NCBI RefSeq assembly: GCF_034652275.1
Contig: NZ_JAXIWG010000001.1
Span: 1,364,001-1,428,000, forward strand
Direction of reading: 5' to 3'
Length of the DNA stretch: 64,000 bases
From: Yoonia sp034652275
GTDB taxonomy: Bacteria; Pseudomonadota; Alphaproteobacteria; Rhodobacterales; Rhodobacteraceae
Part shown: piece after piece, positions 52,119 to 59,741 of the stretch
Layout: each line of letters opens with the position of its first letter
Numbering within the stretch: position 1 is the stretch's first letter
The notes under the pieces: model-generated
The model's database searches: none
What the model saw: only the letters and a program-made list of their open reading frames with translations
Told to the model about the DNA's origin: nothing
Position numbers and translations under genes: made by a program

Positions 52119-52638
52119 TGGTGTCACGCTCCGCGATTTTGATGCCCCGCAGGGTGGCGATATCCCGGATCAGAAAGGCGCTGCATTGCAGGATCATCAG
52201 GAGGATGCCGATACACATGACGATCTTGATCGGCGCCATGTAAGGCTGCCAAAGGCCGCGCCGCCGTTCGCCGTATTCGAGCGCGAATTGCGTGCTTTCG
52301 ATCCCGCCCCACAAAAGGACGCCAAGGTAGACGATCAAGGTGAAAATCGTAATGCAATCTACCGCCGCCTTGGTCTTGTCCGACCAGCGGTCATACAGCA
52401 GGTCCATGCGCACAGCCGAACCCATCTGCAAGGAATACGCCCCGCCCAGCATGAAATAGCCCACCAGCAGAAACTGTGCCATTTCATCGGTCCAGATCTG
52501 CGGCGAGAATCCCGCACGCGCCACAGCGCCCCAAGCAAGGATGCCCATCAGCGCAAACAAGCTCCACATGGCGAGCCGCCCGACGCGGTAATTCACCGCC
52601 TCCACGAAATGCAGATAGGCCATCACAGGGCGGGGCAT
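52108..52638 (-). CDS. dctQ: TRAP transporter small permease DctQ
   Basis: A 176-residue four-TM protein of the DctQ family, with WTDEMAQFLLVGYFMLGGAY near the centre. It starts inside the amidohydrolase gene (16-bp overlap, GGAGG 4-5 nt upstream) and overlaps dctM at its end, so three genes are coupled. Confidence 0.9.
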   Translation of the reverse strand: MPRPVMAYLHFVEAVNYRVGRLAMWSLFALMGILAWGAVARAGFSPQIWTDEMAQFLLVGYFMLGGAYSLQMGSAVRMDLLYDRWSDKTKAAVDCITIFTLIVYLGVLLWGGIESTQFALEYGERRRGLWQPYMAPIKIVMCIGILLMILQCSAFLIRDIATLRGIKIAERDTNAL

Positions 52639-53420
52639 GGCACCTCCACCGTCTGGGCAATTGCGCGGGTGAGCACGGGGGCAAGGCGGGATGCAATGGC
52701 CGATTGCGCCTCTGGCGTGGCGATCAGATCATTGCGGATTTCAAGCATCGCATTGTCCAACCCGTAAGGCAGGGCATGCAGGCGCAGGGTGTGGGTGACA
52801 TGATCCGCCGCCGAATAAGGCGCGTTCAGTTCGGTCCGCAGGCCCAGATCACCTGCTTCTGCCACGATGCGCTGCGCCAATGCGGGCAGGTTGTCATGGA
52901 TCACGCCGCATTCGACGCTGCGGGGGATGCCATGCCATGTCGGTGAGAACGAATGAACGGTCAGCACAACAGGCCGCTGGCCCAACGCCAGCGCACGGGC
53001 AATGCGGGCGCGGACAAGGTTATGGAACGGCAGATACAGCCTTTCCATCCGCGCCAGCCGATCGGCCATGCTGATGCCAGCATTCATCGGCACCGGATAA
53101 AGCTCTGACTGGGTTGGGCAGGCATCGGGGCGGTCGGGGCTGCGGTTCAGATCATAGATCAGCCGCGACAAGGGCGCATGGATCAGCTCTGCCCCGCCAT
53201 GTTGCTGCGCCAAAAGCGGGCCAAGCGCGCGGGCCAGACCCAAAGCGCCCGGATCGCTGGCCGCATGGGATGCCAGCAGGTCGGGGGCGGCATCTGTCCA
53301 AGGCGGGGTGACATCGTTCGAAGCATGTTCGCAGATCAGGATCACGCCGGGCGCCGTTTCACCCGGATCACCCAAGTGAGTCCAGCCGATCACGCCGCCT
53401 GCCCAATCTGACCCTGTCAT
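52623..53420 (-). CDS. N-formylglutamate amidohydrolase family protein
   Basis: A 265-residue member of the FGase family (HutG-like), which hydrolyses N-formylglutamate or similar N-acyl amino acids. The metal-site Glu-His lies in ILICEHASNDV, the Arg in DLNRSPD and a further block in LTVHSFSPTWHG. ATG at 53420 is used, with GGGG 9 nt before; the longer frame (53537) would begin inside the regulator's promoter. It leads the operon. Confidence 0.85.
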   Translation of the reverse strand: MTGSDWAGGVIGWTHLGDPGETAPGVILICEHASNDVTPPWTDAAPDLLASHAASDPGALGLARALGPLLAQQHGGAELIHAPLSRLIYDLNRSPDRPDACPTQSELYPVPMNAGISMADRLARMERLYLPFHNLVRARIARALALGQRPVVLTVHSFSPTWHGIPRSVECGVIHDNLPALAQRIVAEAGDLGLRTELNAPYSAADHVTHTLRLHALPYGLDNAMLEIRNDLIATPEAQSAIASRLAPVLTRAIAQTVEVPCPAL

Positions 53421-53512
53421 GATCTGCATCCCCGGCAGGTTGAAGGTGAACTTGGGTGAAGGCTGCACCGGCTTCCAATTTTGTGTCAAGTATATTTCCT
53501 TTCTTTCTTTTC

Positions 53513-53528
53513 TGAAACACTTGTTACA
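53513..53528 (+). promoter_or_regulatory. Candidate RpiR operator in the divergent promoter
   Basis: TGAAACACTTGTTACA is an imperfect palindrome, with 12 of 16 positions matching its own complement. It lies between the divergent catabolic operon and the RpiR gene, 27 bp before the regulator start. Inverted repeats of this size are typical RpiR sites. A T-rich stretch (53497-53512) adjoins it. Confidence 0.4.
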
Positions 53529-53554
53529 GAATGGCACACAAACAGGATGGACCG

Positions 53555-54424
53555 ATGACCCAGTTTCAAGCTCTCGAAGACCGGTTGCGCGCTGCCATGC
53601 CCCAAATGACCCGCGCAGAAAGGCAACTGGCCAGCCATATGCTGGGGAACTTTCCGCTGTCGGTGCTGGGCAGTGTGGCGGATATTGCGCAGGATGCGGG
53701 TGTGTCCGCCCCCACTGTCGTGCGGTTCGTGCGCAAGATCGGGTTCAGCGGCTACCCCGAATTTCGCGCGCAACTGCACGAGGAAATGGGCGAGCGGCTC
53801 GCCTCGCCCATCGCAAAGCATGAAAAATGGGCGGATATGTCAGAAATTGACCATCCGCTGAACCGCTTTGCCCTGCGGGTGATCGAGAATCTGAATCAGA
53901 CGTTAAGTCAGCAAGACCTGCGCGCATTCGATGCGGTGCGTGACCTGCTGGCAGACAAGTCGCGGTCGGTTTACCTGATCGGCGGGCGGCTGACACGGTC
54001 GATTGCCGAATATTTCACCACTGCCCTGCATGTGATGCGATCCGATGTCACGCTGCTGTCCAGCCTGCCCAACACATGGCCACCTGCCTTGCTGGATATG
54101 TCAGAAGGCGATGTGCTGGTCGTGTTCGATATCCGCAGATACGAGCCATCCATGCAGCAATTCGCGGAATTGGCCCGCGCGCAAGGGGTCGAGGTGGTTC
54201 TGCTGACCGACCGCTGGGTATCGCCCAGCGCGGGGGTAGCGCAGCATATCCTGACAAGCCAGATCGAGGTGCCATCGGCGTGGGACACCATCGTCCCGCT
54301 GGTCGCATTGGTCGAGGCGTTGTTATCGGCCATTCAGGACACGAACTGGCGCGACACCCGCGAACGCATGGAACGGATGGAACGGTTCTACGAAGAAATG
54401 CTGCTGTTCAAAAGGATGCGTTGA
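53555..54424 (+). CDS. MurR/RpiR-family transcriptional regulator
   Basis: A 289-residue regulator. An N-terminal HTH_6 domain (about 1-80, with SVADIAQDAGVSAPTVVRFV and GFSGYPEFR) is followed by a SIS domain (about 125-260, with SVYLIGGRLT and LVVFDIRRYE) that usually binds a phosphosugar or a related ligand. It is divergent from the TRAP/GS/ALDH operon, so it probably controls it. ATG at 53555 follows AGGA. Confidence 0.9.
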   Translation: MTQFQALEDRLRAAMPQMTRAERQLASHMLGNFPLSVLGSVADIAQDAGVSAPTVVRFVRKIGFSGYPEFRAQLHEEMGERLASPIAKHEKWADMSEIDHPLNRFALRVIENLNQTLSQQDLRAFDAVRDLLADKSRSVYLIGGRLTRSIAEYFTTALHVMRSDVTLLSSLPNTWPPALLDMSEGDVLVVFDIRRYEPSMQQFAELARAQGVEVVLLTDRWVSPSAGVAQHILTSQIEVPSAWDTIVPLVALVEALLSAIQDTNWRDTRERMERMERFYEEMLLFKRMR

Positions 54425-54624
54425 CCTGCCAGACATCGAAATCAGTTGCAACGCAGGTTCCGACAGTCCCGTCGCGATGGCATGCCTGGGTGCAGTCGGT
54501 TTTGTCAGCCGCAGTATCCCCTGTGAGGATCCGCTAGCGGTGGTTTGCCCCCACGGACGTGGTCCACTGACTGGGATTGTATTGTCCCGTTTCAGGAGGA
54601 CCAAAGATGGCTGAAAAGAGAGAC

Positions 54625-54645
54625 AAACCCGCCGTTCGGGTTTTT
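54625..54645 (+). terminator. Rho-independent terminator upstream of the antiporter
   Basis: AAACCCG-CCGTT-CGGGTTT followed by TT: a 7-bp stem about 200 bp after the RpiR stop. It falls inside a short frame (54607-54723) that has a good AGGAGG but no other support. Confidence 0.55.
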
Positions 54646-54762
54646 GCGCCAGCAACCGATGTTGCAGGTTTCAGCCTACGTAGCTTCTGCTGTTTCATGT
54701 CTTCAACGATCAAGGTCGATTGAGGCGGTTTGCCAAAGCCGTTACAGCTTTTTTGCAGCAAC

Positions 54763-56350
54763 TATGTTGGGGACGCAGCATGTTCGAAGTCATCTGTATC
54801 TCTTTTGCGTTATTTTTTTCGGGCTTGCGGTAAGGCAGGTTGGCTTGCCACCGCTGGTTGGCTTTCTTGCCGCCGGTTTTGCAGTGAATGCGGTTGGGCC
54901 AAGCCTTGGCTTGCCTGCGGAAACCGGCGAGATCCTGAAATATGTCGCGCATCTGGGCGTGCTTCTCTTGTTGTTTGCGGTGGGCCTCAAGCTGCAGCTG
55001 GAACAGGTGGTGCAGCCGCAGGTGCTGGGCGGGTCGCTGATCCATTTCGCGATCACAGCAACCGTATTCACCTTGGGCCTTGCCCTTTTCCTGCAGCTTG
55101 ACTGGAACACGGCCTTGCTACTGGCCATTGCCTTGTCGTTTTCATCGACAGTGTTTTCGGCAAAGATCCTCGAGGCAAAGCGTGATCTTGGGTCGTTTTA
55201 CGGCCGCACCGCGATTGGCATCCTGATCGTGCAGGACATTGTCGCGCTGGTGGTGCTGGGCATCTGGGGCGGGCAGACGCCGACCATTTGGGCGCTGGCT
55301 GTCTTTGCCATTCCGCTGCTGCGCCCTGTTCTGCACTGGCTGCTGGATTTCACCGGCCATGACGAGCTTTTGGTCCTGATGGGGATGCTGCTGGCGCTGG
55401 TCGTGGGCGGCATGGGGTTCGAAAGCGTGGGGCTCAGTTCCGAAATCGGCGCGCTGGTCATGGGGCTTTTGCTGTCGACGCATCGCCGTGCAAAAGAGCT
55501 TTCTGACGCGCTTTGGGCTTTGAAAGAGGTATTCCTTGTAGGGTTCTTCCTGCAAATCGGAATGTCGGGTTTGCCCGATCTCGGGGACATGATCTTTGCG
55601 GTGGTTTTCGCGCTCATCCTGCCGCTCAAAGGGGTGCTGTTCTTTTTCCTGTTGATGCTGTTTCGCATGCGCGCACGCACGTCGTTTATGGCCGCTGCAA
55701 GCCTGACCGCCTATAGCGAGTTCGGCCTGATCGTGGCGGCGGGTGTCCTGACCGAATGGCTGGTGCCGCTGGCGGTTGCGGTCAGCCTGTCGTTTGTGGT
55801 GTCTGCGCCGCTGAACCGGCTGGCGCAGCGGTTGTTTGAACGCCACGAAACGCGCCTGCAGCGGTTCGAGGCGTCACGTGTGCATGTGGACGAATTGCCG
55901 ACCGATCTTGGTGATGCGCGCATTCTGATACTTGGCATGGGGCGCACCGGCTCGGCGGCCTATGATCATCTCAGCCCCACCTGCGACAAGATCGTGGCGA
56001 TTGATGCCGATACCTACAAGACGCAGGCACATTGCGACGCTGGCCGGAACGTGCTTTTTGCGGATGTCGAGGATGCAAGTTTCTGGCGCGGACTTGATGT
56101 CTCAAAGCTGGAAGCGGTGATCCTTGCCATGGACAGTGTCGAGGCAAAGGAATGTTCCGCGCGCGCCCTGCGCAGAAACGGCTTTGCGGGGCCGATCGTG
56201 TCGCATGCCCTGTATGAAGACCATATCGACCGCCTGAAATCGGCGGGCGCGACGCATACCTATCTGACGATGAACCAGGCCGTTATGGGTCTTGCCGATC
56301 GTGCCGCGCGCGCGATCAATCTGGGCACGCTCGCCGATGAAAGCGCATGA
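54763..56350 (+). CDS. CPA2-family K+/H+ antiporter with TrkA_N domain; N-terminus disrupted by a T7 run
   Basis: A 528-residue Kef-like monovalent cation:proton antiporter. About twelve TMs are followed by a RCK/TrkA_N domain (about 385-500, ILILGMGRTGS). The ATG at 54763 in this frame lacks a ribosome binding site. A better start at 54780 (GGGGA 7 nt before) encodes MFEVICISFALFF, which looks like the family's TM1 beginning. It reaches this frame only if the T7 run at 54813-54819 has one more or two fewer T. As written, that frame stops at 54833. Either the start is truncated, or slippage, phase variation or a sequencing error is involved. Confidence 0.75.
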
Positions 56351-56403
56351 TTTTGGCAATAGCGTTTTTGCCTGTCTGATGCCGCCCGATTTAGACAGGA
56401 ACG

Positions 56404-56844
56404 TTATCTGTCGCGTTCGGGATGCCAGTAGCGTTGCATCATCAGATAGGTGAAGGATGCCGACCACGTAATCAGAAGAAACCCGTTCAACGCCTCTATC
56501 CCGACAAGAACCCTGATCGGACCTTTGGGTTAGACATCGCCGATCCCCAGCGTTGTGTAGCTGGTCAGCGAGAAGTAGAAAAAGTCGAGCGTTGTCGCCC
56601 CGAAATCGCCCTGAATGCTGCCGAAACCGGCCCTGTCATGCAGCGCGGCAAAAGCCACAGCATAAAGCGAGATTTCAACCAGATGGGCCGCGAAACACAT
56701 CGCGATCACCACCAGCACGCGCTGGCGTGGCTTGATCCGCAACCGCGGCAGAAGGCGGCCTGTGAAGCGCAGTGCCTCGTAATGGACAAGGACGGTGGCA
56801 GCGATCAGCAGCCCCGCAGTGGCAAAGATGATGGCTGTGGTCAT
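56404..56844 (-). pseudogene. Two-TM potassium channel family protein with nonsense codon
   Basis: A small ion-channel (Ion_trans_2) gene of 146 codons. The first 104 residues hold TM1, a second helix and the pore loop with filter TTLGIGDV. A TAA at 56530-56532 sits right after it, where relatives have Tyr or Phe. The same frame then continues cleanly through PKGPIRVLVG and a final TM to a stop at 56404. One base change (TAT or TAC to TAA) would explain it. It may be a pseudogene, a read-through gene or a sequencing error. Confidence 0.75.
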
Positions 56845-57017
56845 ATGCTTGGTGCATTCCTGTCGTGCCTATACCTCGCCATATAGCGACTGGCGGCCGT
56901 CATGTCGCGCGCATGTTGACCGGCGGCACTTTGCCCTTGCCGGGGTTTTGCCATCGACAACAAAAGTGCCGCACCGCAGCGTCGGGGGTCCGGATAGCAG
57001 TCTGACAGGGTCGTCTT

Positions 57018-57680
57018 ATGGCAAAAGAAACACGCAGCTTCGCCGTAATCGGATTGGGGGCGTTCGGCTCGGCCGTGGCGTCCGAACTCGCACGGTTCGG
57101 CAATCAGGTCATGGGCGTCGATCTGGACGAACGGCGCGTCGGGCAGATGGCAAACACGCTGGACAGCTGCGTCATCCTTGACACAACCGATGATGTCGCC
57201 CTGCGCGAAGCGGGGGTTGATCAATATGATGTCGCGCTTGTCGCGATCGGGCGCGATATTCAGGCCAGCATCCTGACGACCATGAACATGAAGATGCTGG
57301 GCGTCGAGACGATCTGGGTCAAAGCATCCAACAAGACCCATCACCGTATCCTGTCGAAACTGAGCGCGGACCGCGTGATCCTGCCGGAACAGGAAATGGG
57401 ACGCCATGTGGCACAGATGCTCAACAACCCTGTGGTTCAGGATTACGTCGGTCTGGGCAACGGCTATAGCGTCGTGAACATCGTCATTCCCGAACGGCTG
57501 CAGGGCAAACCGCTCAAGGCGCTGGGCATCGGTGAAAAGTTCGATCTGCGCCCGCTTGGTCTGATGCGCGGGACAGAATATCACGCCTGCGAGGGGCTGG
57601 ATCTGGTGCTGGAGGAATCCGACAAGCTGATCGTTCTGGGCAAACGGCCAGAGCTGCGGCGCTTTGGCGATGCGCTTTGA
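57018..57680 (+). CDS. trkA: Trk/Ktr potassium uptake regulatory subunit
   Basis: A 220-residue RCK protein that gates the TrkH/KtrB channel. The nucleotide-binding RCK_N motif is VIGLGAFGSAVASEL (residues 10-24) with Asp in VDLDERR, and an RCK_C domain follows (about 140-218). The single RCK pair (220 residues) is the KtrA-type size. It is intact, and sits 18 bp before the interrupted trkH. Confidence 0.92.
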   Translation: MAKETRSFAVIGLGAFGSAVASELARFGNQVMGVDLDERRVGQMANTLDSCVILDTTDDVALREAGVDQYDVALVAIGRDIQASILTTMNMKMLGVETIWVKASNKTHHRILSKLSADRVILPEQEMGRHVAQMLNNPVVQDYVGLGNGYSVVNIVIPERLQGKPLKALGIGEKFDLRPLGLMRGTEYHACEGLDLVLEESDKLIVLGKRPELRRFGDAL

Positions 57681-57698
57681 CGCGGCAAGGGTGACCCC

Positions 57699-59042
57699 GT
57701 GATATCCCCCGCGACACGCTTTTTCCGCAAGATCGGCAACCTGCCGCCACCGCTGATCCTGTCATTGCTCTATGCGGTTCTGATCGCCTTTGGCGCGCTG
57801 CTGCTGATGTTGCCCGTTGCGCGGACGGTGCCGATCACGTGGTCGGACGCGATATTCACCTCGGCATCCGCTGTCACGGTGACCGGCCTTGTCGTGATCG
57901 ACACCGGGGCCGACCTGACGGTGTTCGGTCAGGCTGTTGTAGCCTTCCTGATCCAGATGGGCGGTCTGGGGCTAATGACATTCGCGGTTCTGATCCTTGG
58001 CGCACTGGGGATGCAGGTGGGGATCACTGGCAAGATCTTCCTGCGCGACGACCTGAACCAAAGCTCTGTCAGCCAGTTGTCGCAGCTGGTGCTGACGATC
58101 TTCAAAGTGGTCGTGGTCTGCGAACTGGTGGGCGCGGTGCTGCTGGCTTTTGTATTCGTGCCGGAATTCGGTCTGTGGAAAGGGCTGTGGGAATCGGTTT
58201 TCCATTCCATATCCGCCTTCAACAACGCGGGCTTTTCGACCTTTCCCGACGGGCTGGTCCCCTATGCCACGAATGTCGTCGTCAATATCGTGATCCCCGC
58301 GCTCTTTATCATCGGGGGGATCGGCTATGTCGTGCTGCACGATATCTTTTCGCAAAAGCGCTGGCGGGCATAGTCGCTGCACACCAAGATCATGCTGGTG
58401 GGCACGGCGATCCTGATCCCGTGGTCGGTGGGCATGTTCGCGCTGCTGGAATGGACCAATCCGGGCACCCTTGGCCAGTTCGACAGCACCGCTGCCAAGC
58501 TGACGGTCAGCTGGTTTCAAGGAGTGACAACCCGCACCGCCGGTTTCAACACAACCGATATCGGCGCGCTGCATGACAGCACGTCGATGATGTTCATCTC
58601 GCTCATGCTGATCGGCGGCGGGCCTGCATCGACGGCAGGGGGCATCAAGGTGACGACCTTTGTGGTGATGATCATCGCGACGGTCGCTTTTTTCAGGCGG
58701 CAACAGCAGCTGCACGCATTCGGGCGCAGCATCGCGCTGGATCAGGTGCTCAAGGTCATGGCACTGACGGCAATCAGTCTTGTGCTTGTTTTCGTCGGAA
58801 TATTCCTGCTGACCGCCTCGCATGACGGCCATTTCCTTGACATCAGTTTCGAGGTGGCAAGCGCCTTCGGCACTGTCGGCCTGTCGCGCGGCTATACGGG
58901 TGAACTGAATGATTTCGGTCGTGCTGTGATCGTAGCGATCATGTTTCTGGGGCGCGTCGGCCCGCTGACGCTGGGGTTTTTCCTTGCCACCCGCGTTGTG
59001 CCGCGTGTGCGCTATCCCGAAGGACGGGTCTATCTTGGGTGA
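57699..59042 (+). pseudogene. trkH: Trk/Ktr potassium channel subunit with in-frame amber codon
   Basis: A TrkH/KtrB-type channel of 447 codons, interrupted by TAG at 58371-58373. Upstream: start GTG at 57699, pore loops TSASAVTVTGL and AFNNAGFS, ending QKRWRA. Downstream, in the same frame, the sequence resumes at SLHTKIML and runs through the third and fourth pore loops (TRTAGFNTTD, SAFGTVGLSRG) to the end. All four filter loops are preserved, so the lesion is recent, unless read through. A restart at 58392 would give only the second half. Confidence 0.8.
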
Positions 59043-59120
59043 GCTTTTGCCGAGGATTGACTTGGTGATGCTATCAGAGTTCAGAATCGGATTGGCGGGG
59101 CAATGTACATGCCTCCGCTA

Positions 59121-59741
59121 GGGTCAGAACTCATAGCCAATAGATGACTGTTGCCGCGAGAGCGATGGTGGAGAAAAAGGTCATTGGGCATCGGTCGTAT
59201 CCGGTTGCGACACGTCGCCAATTCTTGTGCCTGCCCAACATGATCTCGATGCGGCTGCGTCGCCTGTAGCGGCGCTTGTCATACGTCACCGGTGACTTAC
59301 GCTGCTTTCGTCCGGGGATGCGGGCGCGTATCCCCTTGTCTTGCAACGCGTCTCTGAACCAATCAGCGTCGTAACCCCAGTGCAGCCAGTCCGTATCCGT
59401 CAGGCTGAAGAGCAGTGCCCGTGCCCCGATGCAATCGCTGACCCGTCCGGCAGAGACACAGACGTTGATCGGACGGCCCTTGCTGTCGCAGATGGCATGT
59501 GGCTTGGCGTTCATCCCGCCTTTGGTGCGGCCGATCAGGCGGCCACGCCCCCCTTTTTCCGCGCCCAGACTGGACGCTGTGCGCCGTGCCTTCAGGTAGG
59601 TTGCGTCGATCATCAACGCGAGGCGCACCATGAGAGTTCGGAAAGCAAGGCACCAATCGCGCAATCTGCGCTTCGGTCAGCCAGAAGAGATCAGACATGT
59701 CACCACCACGCAAAAGACCTCAAATCAATGGGTCCTGAGCC
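59121..59741 (-). mobile_element. Deleted IS5-family insertion sequence
   Basis: A 621-bp IS remnant. The ends form 16-bp imperfect inverted repeats (59121-59136 and 59726-59741, 12 of 16 matching), each flanked by TA as a target duplication (59119-59120 and 59742-59743). It holds one transposase gene with an internal deletion. The element has cut into the end of the P-type ATPase gene. Confidence 0.8.
59131..59698 (-). pseudogene. IS5-family transposase, internally deleted
   Basis: The N-terminus MSDLFWLTEAQIARL (ATG at 59698) joins, after FPNSH near 59630, to the DDE domain in another frame: LMIDATYLKARRTASSL, GRLIGRTKGGMN, WLHWGYDADWF and RRRSRIEIMLGRHKNWRRVAT. About 60-70 codons between them are missing, including the first part of the catalytic domain. 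The remaining open frame (59131-59664) has lost the natural start. It is not expected to transpose by itself. Confidence 0.85.

Noticed and set aside
54607..54723. 38-codon frame after AGGAGG upstream of the antiporter
   Set aside because: Good ribosome binding site, but a terminator hairpin lies inside it and the peptide is not recognisable. It may be an IS or gene remnant.
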